Source of the DNA: Streptomyces naganishii JCM 4654
GTDB lineage: Bacteria; Actinomycetota; Actinomycetes; Streptomycetales; Streptomycetaceae
Length of the DNA: 64,000 nt
Direction: 5' to 3'
Assembly: GCF_014650575.1 (NCBI RefSeq)
Contig: NZ_BMVF01000008.1
Span: 1 to 64,000, forward strand
The notes below the pieces were generated by a model. The model worked only from the letters and a program-made list of their open reading frames with translations, was not told the DNA's origin and made no database searches. A program made the position numbers and the translations under genes. This document shows, in pieces, positions 56,205-63,967 of this stretch; position 1 is the stretch's first letter; each line of letters begins with the position of its first letter.

Positions 56205-56393
56205 GGGACAAGCGTAGGGGAGGAGGGGGGTGGATAAGCGAATGGGTTAAACGATGCTCTCAGCATGCGGACAGGACGTGAGACGCCAAGGCGCGGCGCG
56301 ACGAGGCCGTGAGGACGACATCGAAGCCGCAGGGACGACGTCGAGGCCGTAAGAACGGCTGAGAACGACTGAGAACGGCATCGAAGCCGCGGC

Positions 56394-56864
56394 CTACTGC
56401 AACCCGGCCCGCTCGGCCTCCCCGGCAGCCCCGAGGGAACGCGGCCGGCCCCCCTGAGCGGCGTCACGGGCCGCGGCCCGGCGCACGGCACCACCGGCGA
56501 TCAACTGCCGGACGACGCGGACGAGTTCGGCCGGCTCGAAGGGCTTGGCGAGGAAGGCGTCGACACCGGCGTCGAGCCCGGCCTCGAACTCGTACTGAGT
56601 GCAGGCGCTGACGATGGCGAGAGGAAGATCACGGGTACGGGGGTCGGCACGCAGCCGGGCGGCGGTACGGAGCCCGTCGAGCCGGGGCATGACGACGTCG
56701 AGGGTGATGGCATCGGGCCGGACCTGATGCACGACATCAAGACACTCGGCACCATCGGCCGCGGTCACGACCTCGAGACCCTCGAGCTCGAGATTGACCC
56801 TGATCAACTGCCGGATCACCTTGTTGTCATCCACAACAAGCACCCGGCCCGGAGCGGCTGGCAC
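56394..56864 (-). CDS. Stand-alone receiver-domain response regulator, 156 aa
   Basis: This is a single receiver domain with no DNA-binding output: acidic pair VVDDNKV, phospho-Asp in AITLDVVMPRLDG, Thr/Ser switch IVSAC and Lys in FLAKPFEP. A basic, Ala/Arg-rich tail of about 35 residues follows. Such proteins act by protein contact or in phosphorelays. GTG 56864 is the only in-frame start close to the domain; the ribosome site is weak, so translation may be from a short-leader transcript. There is no kinase gene adjacent. It flanks the tRNA-Arg insertion site. Confidence 0.85.
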   Translation of the reverse strand: MPAAPGRVLVVDDNKVIRQLIRVNLELEGLEVVTAADGAECLDVVHQVRPDAITLDVVMPRLDGLRTAARLRADPRTRDLPLAIVSACTQYEFEAGLDAGVDAFLAKPFEPAELVRVVRQLIAGGAVRRAAARDAAQGGRPRSLGAAGEAERAGLQ

Positions 56865-57050
56865 AACTCGAGAGTAGGTCGCCCCCGGCCACCGCGTCCG
56901 GGTTTTCCCCACTTCCACCCCGTGCGGGGTACACCTCCACACAAAGTAGACGCGGAGGTCACTCGCGTCCGCCCCAGGAAAACGTTCATGACCACCCCCG
57001 CAGAGCTGGTAGTGTTCTACCCGTCACCGCGCAAACACCGCGCCCGACAC

Positions 57051-57122
57051 GCCCCCGTAGCTCAGGGGATAGAGCAACGGCCTCCGGAGCCGTGTGCGCA
57101 GGTTCGAATCCTGCCGGGGGCA
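57051..57122 (+). tRNA. tRNA-Arg(CCG)
   Basis: A full cloverleaf can be drawn: acceptor GCCCCCG/CGGGGGC, D stem GCTC/GAGC, anticodon stem ACGGC/GCCGT with loop CTCCGGA (anticodon CCG, reads CGG), T stem GCAGG/CCTGC with loop TTCGAAT, discriminator A. It has 72 nt and CCA is not encoded. It is intact and serves as the attachment site of the adjacent integrative element, whose insertion regenerates the 3' end. Confidence 0.97.
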
Positions 57123-57442
57123 CCCAGCATGAGGTGCCCAAAGACCCCGTCACCAGCGGAAACGCTGAGGCCGGGGTCTTCGCGTATGTGCAGGCGTATG
57201 CGGCCCGGAGCGGGCGTATGCCGGGGTCTGTGGACGAGGCGTGGACGGGATCTCGGCGAGCGCCAACCAGGAGAACGAGCAGTGGTGGTGCCGAAGATCG
57301 CAGGCTGACGGCAGGTTCGTCCCCACGCCGGTTCCCGCGGCCCGCCGACTCGGCACGTGGAGTCACATCCCGCGTCTAACCGGCTGAGGCGTTTGGGATC
57401 TATGCTCGGTACTTGCGCATTCAATCTTTTCCGGGGGGCCGT
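57123..57442. other. Left end of the AICE, with hairpin and possible integrase arm repeats
   Basis: This 320-bp gap holds no gene. Directly after the tRNA a nested hairpin occurs: AAGACCCCG (57141-57149) with CGGGGTCTT (57172-57180) around an inner CAGCG-GAAA-CGCTG, a good terminator for the tRNA. GCGTATG is then repeated at 57182, 57194 and 57214, and CCGGGGTCT at 57171 and 57221. These could be integrase or excisionase arm sites. Confidence 0.5.
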
Positions 57443-57646
57443 ATGAGCCAGGAGCCCGAGTTCGTTTCGTACGCCAAGGGCTGCATGAGCTGCCTCGTCC
57501 TGCTGATAATCCTTGTCGTGATCGGCGAACTCGCAGTCCAGTCGATAGGTGTGGGAGGGGTGGTGACCTTCATCGTCGCAGGTGTGGCCATCTTGGGCGT
57601 GGCGCTGTACCGGTGGTTGTCAGCCTCCGCGAAAGAGGGACAGTAG
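57443..57646 (+). CDS. Small membrane protein, 67 aa, unknown function
   Basis: I do not recognise a family. The protein has a short polar N terminus (MSQEPEFVSYAKGCMSC) and two hydrophobic helices (CLVLLIILVVIGELAVQ and VVTFIVAGVAILGVALY) joined by a Gly-rich turn. The C terminus is charged (SASAKEGQ). A possible ribosome site (GGGGGG) lies five bases before the ATG. It reads away from the tRNA, opposite to the PIN and NERD genes, and is probably element cargo. A holin-like or toxin-like role cannot be judged from the sequence. Confidence 0.65.
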   Translation: MSQEPEFVSYAKGCMSCLVLLIILVVIGELAVQSIGVGGVVTFIVAGVAILGVALYRWLSASAKEGQ

Positions 57647-57732
57647 AGGCACTGCCCCGTGTGAATCGTCATCTCGCGGGGCCACCCACGGGCGCCCAGG
57701 TACACGGCTGGCCCTTGCCGAGGCGCCCGCTT

Positions 57733-57803
57733 CAGCCCTCACTCCAGGCTTGCCGATGGCGAGCCACGCCGTACACCTGGTCGATCTGCTCGTACGTCAG
57801 CTC
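57733..57803 (-). pseudogene. Remnant of a NERD-gene 3' end
   Basis: One frame on the minus strand reads ELTYEQIDQVYGVARHRQ then AWSEG and a stop. This closely resembles the C terminus of the NERD protein encoded at 59465 (VLTADQVEQLYSVARHRQ then AWSHA). DNA identity over about 70 bp is roughly 70 percent by eye. The remnant is out of frame with the PIN gene and overlaps its last codons. It marks an old duplication or recombination inside the cargo region. Confidence 0.75.
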
Positions 57804-59179
57804 CTGTCGGACGGTTCGCTCACAGCTTCTCCGCTGTCTCGGGTTTGCCACAGCTCGCCCCCCTCGTACTTGCTCCGGAGCAGGGGAATCACCCCGCTGG
57901 GAATGCGGAACCCCTTCGCCCAGGAAGGGTCGGTGGCGTGGCCGTAGACGGTGGTGAGCAGGAAAGGCTCCCCTCCTGTCAGCACACCTGTCGCTTGCAG
58001 ATCCCTCGACAGGGTGCCGATCGGTTGGGTGAAGCCGCGGAGTCTGCGTGTCTCGTCGTAGCCGGCAAGCTCGTACACCGTCTCCCGGTCCACGAAACCG
58101 CCGTTTGCCGCAGCTGCAACGATTGCTTTGACTCGGGATGGGTAGCGCCTCATCAGCTCGTCCATGAACGCGGCCAGCGACTCCGCCGTCCAGGCTTCAT
58201 CTTCGGAGTCTTTGTCGGCCGATGCCTCGCCCAGTTGTTCCAGGTCGCGGACCGAGCCCTCGTCCACGTTCAGTTCAAGGAGTTCTTTGGCCCAGCGGAG
58301 CAGTTCGCTTGGAGTGAGCATGTAGAGTCCCACCCCGGCCTGCTCCCGCAGTTCCTGGAGAAGTTCGGCACGGGGACGAGGCGGGATGTCGTATCCGCGG
58401 TTGGTCCACCAGTCCTTCTTCACGTCCCCCGTGACCAGTAGAACGTCGCACCCGCGGTGCCGGGCCTCCGCCATGAGCTGTACCCACACGAGGTAGTCAC
58501 CGGCAGCTAGCTCGGGTTCCTTGGTGCGGAAGTCCTCGTGCCCCGGCGGGATCCCCTCGTCGGCGCGCTCCTGTGCTTCTTTCACGGCCTTGTCGTATTC
58601 GTCCGACGACAGCGGCTCGCCGACACGGCCGTGCAGAAGCGGTTCGAGAGCGTTGAGCACGGGGTCAGTGTGAGTGGTGGCAGTCTCCTTGAGTGCGTCG
58701 CACTCGGCCTGCGCCCGGATGAACTTCTTGAGGCTGCCAGCTGCTTCGGCGAGCTCGGTCAGGTCTCGGTCAGTCCGCTCTACAGCCTCTTCGTTGTCCT
58801 TGAGTTGGACGGCGGTCAGCCAAGTGGTCACTGCTGTCCGGGCCGCGTTGACCGCCTTATCGAGCGTGGCGCTCGCCTCATTGGCCTTGGTCGCGTGGTG
58901 ATGGCGTACGGTCGGCGACTCGCGGTTACGCCAGAACTCCGTGAGCACCTGGTGTGGAATCCACAGGCGCTCGCGAAGCCTAGCGAGGGCAGCAAGGGTG
59001 TCCCGGCGGGTGCTCTCGTTCGAGCGGTAGAGGTTGAGCAGCACATTGGTGTCAAGCACGATCAGACCGGAATCGAAGATCCGCTTGTAGTCGGAGCGGA
59101 GTGGGCTGCGATGGGCCTCGTCGCAGTCGAAGACGCCCCGGACTTGCGGCTGGTCGGACGTGGTGTGCGCTGCTGCCAT
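57797..59179 (-). CDS. PIN-like domain protein (DUF4935 type), 460 aa
   Basis: The N-terminal half is a PIN-like nuclease domain interrupted by long helices: GLIVLDTNVLLNLYR (Asp43), VLTEFWRNRES (Glu81), AAGDYLVWVQLM (Asp228) and DVLLVTGDVKKDWW (Asp252) give the acidic set needed for metal-dependent RNA or DNA cleavage. The C-terminal 130 residues (from TAESLAAFMDELMRRYP) look like a helical, winged-helix-type domain. ATG 59179 has AGGGGAG upstream; ATG 59209 in frame is equally possible. It is downstream of the NERD gene on the same strand, within AICE cargo. Proteins of this family occur with defence genes, but a function is not known. Confidence 0.82.
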   Translation of the reverse strand: MAAAHTTSDQPQVRGVFDCDEAHRSPLRSDYKRIFDSGLIVLDTNVLLNLYRSNESTRRDTLAALARLRERLWIPHQVLTEFWRNRESPTVRHHHATKANEASATLDKAVNAARTAVTTWLTAVQLKDNEEAVERTDRDLTELAEAAGSLKKFIRAQAECDALKETATTHTDPVLNALEPLLHGRVGEPLSSDEYDKAVKEAQERADEGIPPGHEDFRTKEPELAAGDYLVWVQLMAEARHRGCDVLLVTGDVKKDWWTNRGYDIPPRPRAELLQELREQAGVGLYMLTPSELLRWAKELLELNVDEGSVRDLEQLGEASADKDSEDEAWTAESLAAFMDELMRRYPSRVKAIVAAAANGGFVDRETVYELAGYDETRRLRGFTQPIGTLSRDLQATGVLTGGEPFLLTTVYGHATDPSWAKGFRIPSGVIPLLRSKYEGGELWQTRDSGEAVSEPSDRS

Positions 59180-59403
59180 GAAACGCTCCCCTGGAATCGT
59201 AAGGCGCATCAGCCCTCCCCGGCTGGGTGCGCGGGGGAAAGTCTAAGACGGGATCGAGCTACTGCGACCGAGGAAACAGCGGTGGTTCCGACACTCCGGA
59301 CGTCTGCCGATCACCGACCGTCAGGGCATACTCATCCGACATGATCCACGGCGAAGTACCCGTGGCCCGGACAACGTCCAACTGGCCTGTCAGGCACGGC
59401 GGA

Positions 59404-59438
59404 GTTATACACCTCATTGTGCTAGCCGTTCTAAGACA
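59404..59438 (-). promoter_or_regulatory. Candidate promoter of PIN-like gene
   Basis: In the 255-bp gap between the NERD stop and the PIN start, the minus strand reads TATAAC at 59404-59409, a good -10 box, with only a weak -35 upstream (TAGAAC, 18-bp spacer). The gap is AT-rich for this genome. Confidence 0.3.
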
Positions 59439-59464
59439 TCGCCCGCTAGCCGCTGTCCACAAAA

Positions 59465-60319
59465 TCAGGCGTGGCTCCAAGCCTGACGATGGCGAGCAAC
59501 GCTGTACAACTGCTCCACCTGGTCGGCCGTGAGAACGCCTGAGAGCGGAGCGAGGGCAGACAACTGGCGCTCCTGGTACACCCGGACATCGAGCTGCGTA
59601 GCGACCACCTTCAGCTCGGTGACACCGACGAAGACGAGCACCGGCTCCACCGGCACCGGGAAGTCGCAATAGCGCTCAAGCACTCGGGTGACACGCTTGG
59701 CCTCCGCCCGGCTCTTACGTGCGTAGGGTGCTGGTTTCCCGTGATCGACTTTCACGGAATCGTCCCCGACCCATACAGCCTTCTTGTCGTGGTGCTTCGT
59801 ATTGATGCTGAACACCCCACCAGACCCGATCAATAAGTGATCGATATCCACTTCATTGGCCAAGGGGATAGAGTGCAGGACGCGCCAACCGTGGCGCCCC
59901 AAGCGGTTCAGCTCCGCTCCCACTCGCCGCTCCCCCGCCAATCCCGCCCTCCAGCGGTCCCATTCCGAGGGCCGCTGCAGAAGCCGTGAGACGACTCGCT
60001 CCATCAGCCCCGGGCCGGATTCGTCAAGCAGGTCCCGCAGGGACCGCCCAGGAGGGTTGACGGCCAGGTCGTCGGCCGGCGTCAGAGGTGGCAGCACCAG
60101 ACGCGCCTGACTCTCCGGCGCCCTGCCCGACGAGACAGGCTCGGTGAGGTTCTGTAAGTGCTTCGTGAGTACGGCGACCACGTCGTCGCGATGCTCGGCC
60201 CGCAAGACCGTGATGTCCCCTGTCGTAACGTCCGCCCAACCGACCGCGGTGCCATCGGCCAGGTTGGCGTACAGACGGTCATGCCCGTACCGCTTCCAGC
60301 GCGTGACGTGCAACTCCAC
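59465..60319 (-). CDS. NERD domain protein, 284 aa
   Basis: The N-terminal 115 residues (VELHVTRWKRYGHDRLY...) are unrecognised. The NERD nuclease-related domain follows: GERRVGAELNRLGRHGW (Glu130), NEVDIDHLLIGSGGVFSIN and TK (Asp158/Asp160, Lys175), a restriction-endonuclease-like core. The tail VLTADQVEQLYSVARHRQ is shared with a remnant at 57.7 kb. GTG 60319 is preferred (AGGGGGG six bases upstream); ATG 60358 is in frame. Two TTA codons (codons 55 and 162) are present, so translation likely needs the bldA tRNA. NERD proteins are thought to act on DNA or RNA; a defence or plasmid-processing role is possible. Confidence 0.85.
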   Translation of the reverse strand: MELHVTRWKRYGHDRLYANLADGTAVGWADVTTGDITVLRAEHRDDVVAVLTKHLQNLTEPVSSGRAPESQARLVLPPLTPADDLAVNPPGRSLRDLLDESGPGLMERVVSRLLQRPSEWDRWRAGLAGERRVGAELNRLGRHGWRVLHSIPLANEVDIDHLLIGSGGVFSINTKHHDKKAVWVGDDSVKVDHGKPAPYARKSRAEAKRVTRVLERYCDFPVPVEPVLVFVGVTELKVVATQLDVRVYQERQLSALAPLSGVLTADQVEQLYSVARHRQAWSHA

Positions 60320-60462
60320 AAGGCCCCCCTGTGCTACCGCATTTGACGTTGCCAACATGCCAGCAGCAAGCGAGACGCGGCCACAAGACCGCAGAGCAAG
60401 CAGCGCGGCTCAGCTCGCTCGTTCCGAACGAAGCATCGCCACAGGTAGGGCAGAAGACGAGG

Positions 60463-60491
60463 GAGGCCCCAGGCGCCATGCCTGAGGCCTC
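60463..60491 (-). terminator. Terminator hairpin after int
   Basis: GAGGCC (60463-60468) pairs with GGCCTC (60486-60491), and inside it CAGGC pairs with GCCTG around GCCAT. It lies 20 bp past the integrase stop and ends the int transcript before the NERD gene. Confidence 0.7.
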
Positions 60492-60510
60492 AGTGTGGGT
60501 GCAGCTTGTC

Positions 60511-61884
60511 TTACTCGTACTCGCGGAGCAGATCCTCGATGCGCCGGTTGGCCACGTCCTGCCGTCCGTCGAGGCACTTCGCGTACCGGGTCAGCAGGAC
60601 CTCAACGCTGTTGCCAGCGCGCTCGGCAATCTCGGTGGGATCCACGCCCGCATTGAGCCACGTCGACAGCGCCGAGTGCCGAAGGTCGTACGGCCTACTC
60701 GCGAGCGGCGAGGCCACGACAGCCGGCGGAAGCGCCAGGAGCCGAGCCTCCTGCCACACCCGGTAGTAGGTCGAGGACGGGACAACCGAACCCTTCTCAC
60801 TGAAGAAGAGCCGCCCATCCTCCGCCGTGCCGAACGTGGCCAGGTGCTCGCGCAGCACGGCGACGAGCTGGGGCGGGATGGGCACACGCCGAACGTCCTC
60901 AGCCGGGCGATTCTTGAGCCCGCGGTCGTCGTGGGTCTCCCCCGAGTCGGTCCACTGCTTGCCGACCGAAGGACGGGTTCGGTGGAGCAGCGCCGACCCC
61001 CAACCCTGCTCGGGGAGGACGAGGTCAGTCTCAACCAGGCCGACCGCCTCAGCGGGCCGGAGGCCGCCGAAGTACATCGCCGCGAAGAGCCCGACGAGGC
61101 GCCGGCCGCGAGCACGCCGGTAGCCGCCCACGTAGGACACCGCCGCCAGGAGGTTGCGTGCCTGCTCCGGATTGGCGACGACGCGAGGATCGACCTGATT
61201 CGAGACCTTCGGCTTCTGCCAGCGAACCGCCGTGATCGGATTCTCACGGAGCTCCCCCAAGTCAATCGCGTAGTTCGCGGCGTTGACGAGGGTCCGCCGC
61301 TTCCGCTGCACGGTCTCAGCCGCTGCCGCGGTGCCGTCGAGCTTCAGCTTCAGCCCGTCGAGCACCGCACGGGCAGTTGCCGGTTCAGCGAGATCCGCAA
61401 GCGGTCGGCAGGCCTTTGCCACCCAGTGCAGAACGTTCCGGACGTTATCCGGGACCTCCTGCTCGTTGGGCCCTGGCAGCACGAAGGCCCAGTTGCGTAA
61501 GGCCTTACGGATCTCCTCGTCGGACGGCCGCCCTGGCCGCTCCAGGAGGAGTTCCATGGTCACGCTGGTAAGAGATTCGTTGATGCCGTCGCGCGTATTC
61601 GGCGCAGCATGGGGCCATTTCATCGCGAGGTACCTGAGGGCGAAGTCGTACCAGGACAGCGGCGACTTCTTCTGTTCCATCGAGCCCGGGAGACCACTCT
61701 CCGTGTCGAATTCTTCACCACCTCGCATGGCGCTCATGAGCTTCGCTCGGTAGTGATCAGCGAGCGCCTTGGTTCGGAACGAGTCCGAGAAGACGTTGCC
61801 CGCGACAGACCAGCGCACTCCGTAAGAAGGTGTCTTGGTGTCCCGCTTACGTACGCCCCAGACCTTGACGTCGAGAGATTTCAC
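60511..61884 (-). CDS. int: Tyrosine-family site-specific integrase
   Basis: This recombinase of 457 aa catalyses integration at the tRNA-Arg gene. The arm/core-binding half includes WYDFALRYLAMKWPH. The catalytic half has Arg in MYFGGLRPAEAVGL, RPYDLRHSALSTWLN (R-H), ERAGNSVEVLLTRYAKCL (the usual GHS is GNS; nucleophile Tyr in TRYAK). This matches pSAM2/AICE integrases. GTG 61884 overlaps the xis stop by four bases (GTGA). Codon 129 is TTA, a rare bldA-dependent codon, so integration/excision may be tied to development. Confidence 0.95.
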   Translation of the reverse strand: MKSLDVKVWGVRKRDTKTPSYGVRWSVAGNVFSDSFRTKALADHYRAKLMSAMRGGEEFDTESGLPGSMEQKKSPLSWYDFALRYLAMKWPHAAPNTRDGINESLTSVTMELLLERPGRPSDEEIRKALRNWAFVLPGPNEQEVPDNVRNVLHWVAKACRPLADLAEPATARAVLDGLKLKLDGTAAAAETVQRKRRTLVNAANYAIDLGELRENPITAVRWQKPKVSNQVDPRVVANPEQARNLLAAVSYVGGYRRARGRRLVGLFAAMYFGGLRPAEAVGLVETDLVLPEQGWGSALLHRTRPSVGKQWTDSGETHDDRGLKNRPAEDVRRVPIPPQLVAVLREHLATFGTAEDGRLFFSEKGSVVPSSTYYRVWQEARLLALPPAVVASPLASRPYDLRHSALSTWLNAGVDPTEIAERAGNSVEVLLTRYAKCLDGRQDVANRRIEDLLREYE

Positions 61885-62075
61885 GCAGCCTCCTCCAGTT
61901 GCCGGAGCCACGAGGCGAAGTCACTACGCCAGACCCGAAGCTCGCCGTTGGGGAGCTTGAACGCGGCCGGCCCCTGTCCCAGCTCGCGCCAGCGGTAAAA
62001 CGTCCGTCGGGAAACGCCGCCCAGCTCGGCCAGGACTTGGCGAACGGTCATCAGTTCGTCGCGGCGGGCGTCCAT
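61881..62075 (-). CDS. xis: Excisionase (MerR/AlpA-like helix-turn-helix), 64 aa
   Basis: This small winged-helix DNA-binding protein contains MTVRQVLAELGGVSRRTFYRW and LPNGELRVWRSDFASWL, typical of pSAM2 Xis. It directs the integrase toward excision. It is sandwiched with overlaps on both sides (25 bp with rep, 4 bp with int), so rep-xis-int are one translation-coupled operon, as in pSAM2. ATG 62075. Confidence 0.94.
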   Translation of the reverse strand: MDARRDELMTVRQVLAELGGVSRRTFYRWRELGQGPAAFKLPNGELRVWRSDFASWLRQLEEAA

Positions 62076-63370
62076 GTCGGTTCTCCTTCCGTTCCGGGGG
62101 CGGGCTCGAGAGACTCGGCAAGCCAGGCTTCGGCGCTCGACAGGCCGGTGCCGGCGAAGACCCAGTGCGCGAGGACGAGAGTGGTCTCACCGTCCTGCGA
62201 AACGGGCGACGCGGCTTGGGCCCGGCGCCAGTCGGCGCGAGCATCGCGTAGGGCGCCCAGGGTGGTGGAGTAGCGGCGGGACTTCGTGGAGAAGTGACCG
62301 CGGAAGCCAAGCATGTGAGCCCAGGCCCGCAGGCGGAGCTCTGCCAGTTCGGCACGGGCGCCCAGGGTCCAAGCGGTGCGGATCATCCGCCGGGCGTGTT
62401 CGCTGATCTGGACCTGTGCCAGCTCGGCGAGGAACTTGATAGGCCGGTCCAGGGTGCCGGTCGCGGTCTCTGCTCCCTTGGTGGCGTACTTGGCGATGTA
62501 CGCCGCTACGGCCCGCTCGGTCAGCTCCTGGCCGTCGTCGAAGTCGGCGGAGCGGATCGTGCGGACGTCGAGCTGACGGCCGAAGACGAAAGTATGGGGC
62601 CGCCCGTCGACCACCGGCCCGCCGGCACGCGCCGTGGTTGCAGCTGCCCGAACGGCATCGGTCAGCAGCTCGGCGGTGGCCCAGGAGGGAGGAGCGGAGT
62701 CACCACCCTCGGGGCCGTCGAGGCGGATCACTGCGTGGAAGTGAACAGCACCCCTCTTCTGGTACTCGGCCACCTTCGCGAAGGAGATCCGGGCGTGGTG
62801 CCGGAATGCTCGCTGAGTGAGGCCGGCCCGCTTGGCGACCTCGCGGCGGAGATAGATCGAGAAACGCCGCCACAACGCCCCAGCATGAGCGTTCCACAGC
62901 ACGGCCGCTTCATAGTCGTAGGTGTCCGGGTCGAGTGGCGTCCCCAGGACGGCGTCTCCTTCCTCGTGCCGGACGCCGCAACGGCAGTTCCGGCCGCCAG
63001 AGGGTCGGTTGTGGACCGGGCCGAAGCTCGGGGCGGTGAAGGTGGCAAAGACGCGCGGGTGTGTGCCGACCCTCTCCGGGGTGCCTTTGCCACCGCGGAG
63101 TCCGGCGGTGATCAGGTGGTAGGTGTCGCGACGGTAGGTCTCGGCGCAGGCCGCGCACCGGGTGGCCCGGCGGTTGTTGCAGCGGACGAGGAGCTGACCG
63201 GCGGGCAGGGCCGAGGAGTCCAGGTGGTGCAGGACGCGGCCGATCTCGCCGGTCGTCTGGTCCGCGGCGTACTCGGTGCGGTGGCCGTCGAGGCGGACGG
63301 GGTGGGTGCAGCCGCCCAGTCCGGACAGTTGGTGAGCCAGCTCGGGCATGGTGCCGAGGGAGGCCAGCAT
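62051..63370 (-). CDS. RepSA-type rolling-circle replication initiator, 439 aa
   Basis: This initiates rolling-circle replication of the excised element. A CxxC-rich N-terminal zinc region (RCAACAETYRRDTYH, NCRCGVRH) precedes the HUH motif AVHFHAVIRLDG near residue 220, and a candidate catalytic Tyr lies in VAAYIAKYATKG near 300. It closely resembles Rep proteins of streptomycete AICEs. ATG 63370 is the most upstream start codon in the open frame; the family often has about 20-30 more residues, and the codons just upstream (TPPPLAELS) look like conserved family sequence, so the true start may lie upstream at a non-standard codon. Confidence 0.9.
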   Translation of the reverse strand: MLASLGTMPELAHQLSGLGGCTHPVRLDGHRTEYAADQTTGEIGRVLHHLDSSALPAGQLLVRCNNRRATRCAACAETYRRDTYHLITAGLRGGKGTPERVGTHPRVFATFTAPSFGPVHNRPSGGRNCRCGVRHEEGDAVLGTPLDPDTYDYEAAVLWNAHAGALWRRFSIYLRREVAKRAGLTQRAFRHHARISFAKVAEYQKRGAVHFHAVIRLDGPEGGDSAPPSWATAELLTDAVRAAATTARAGGPVVDGRPHTFVFGRQLDVRTIRSADFDDGQELTERAVAAYIAKYATKGAETATGTLDRPIKFLAELAQVQISEHARRMIRTAWTLGARAELAELRLRAWAHMLGFRGHFSTKSRRYSTTLGALRDARADWRRAQAASPVSQDGETTLVLAHWVFAGTGLSSAEAWLAESLEPAPGTEGEPTWTPAATN

Positions 63371-63500
63371 GGAGAGTTCCGCTAGCGGGGGCGGAGTCTG
63401 CCGGGTGATGATGGCAGTTCCTTTCGGCTGTTCTGACGGTTGGAAGGGACGGCCCCGGGCGGCGGGATGCTTGGCGGCTTGTTGCCGCCCCGGTGGCCGG

Positions 63501-63758
63501 TCAGCGCTTGTTCGCGCTGCTGAGGAGGGACCGCAGGACCACGGCGGCGACGGCCACGGACATGGCCGAGACGGCGACCGCCGCCAGGAGCGCGGTGAGC
63601 ACGATGCCGACGACGACCACGGCGGCGACCGCGCCGATACCGACGCCCACGTACGGAGCGACCGTGCGGCCGGCGAAGAAGGCCGGAGCCTGCGTCTGCT
63701 GAGGCGTGACGGTTGTCGTCGGCAGAGTCGGGACGTCGGGCAGTCTGGGGCGGAGCAC
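63501..63758 (-). CDS. SpdD-like spread protein, 85 aa
   Basis: This small membrane protein is linked to intramycelial plasmid spread. It begins VLRPRLPDVPTLPTTTVTPQ, a conserved SpdD N terminus, followed by the Ala/Val-rich membrane region YVGVGIGAVAAVVVVGIVLT and a second helix ending LRSLLSSANKR. GTG 63758 has a strong AAGGAGG upstream. It lies 130 bp upstream of rep and 14 bp downstream of another membrane protein gene, all on the same strand. Confidence 0.88.
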   Translation of the reverse strand: MLRPRLPDVPTLPTTTVTPQQTQAPAFFAGRTVAPYVGVGIGAVAAVVVVGIVLTALLAAVAVSAMSVAVAAVVLRSLLSSANKR

Positions 63759-63772
63759 AGCGGACCTCCTTG

Positions 63773-63967
63773 TCACTTGTGGGTGCCATTTACGACGCCG
63801 ACCCCGGAACGGGTGCCGGATTCGATGGCGGGAGCGAGGAAGGTGTGCGAGAGGAAGAAGCCGAACAGCGCGATCACGACGGCGACCCAAAGCCGGACGC
63901 CGAGAAACTTGATCGCGGCCCAAGCGATGACGCCCAGGACGAAGACGAGCGGCAGCGAGACGGTCAC
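63773..63967 (-). CDS. Small AICE membrane protein, 64 aa
   Basis: This protein has two hydrophobic segments (VTVSLPLVFVLGVIAWAAIK and VRLWVAVVIALFGFFLSHTF) and a short C-terminal tail (ESGTRSGVGVVNGTHK). Similar small proteins precede spdD in many streptomycete AICEs and are thought to belong to the spread cluster; no precise role is known. GTG 63967 has GGGAG upstream. The preceding gene lies beyond the window edge. Confidence 0.75.
   Translation of the reverse strand: MTVSLPLVFVLGVIAWAAIKFLGVRLWVAVVIALFGFFLSHTFLAPAIESGTRSGVGVVNGTHK

Noticed and set aside
57797..60319. PIN and NERD proteins as a classical toxin-antitoxin pair
   Set aside because: VapC-type toxins are about 130 aa with a small antitoxin next to them. 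Here the PIN protein has 460 aa and its neighbour is another nuclease-like protein.
60279..60479. A 66-codon minus-strand frame with Cys pairs (FCPTCGDASFG) between int and the NERD gene
   Set aside because: It overlaps the NERD start by about 40 bp, spans the int terminator hairpin, and has no clear ribosome site. The Cys pattern hints at a zinc ribbon, so it stays possible but unsupported.
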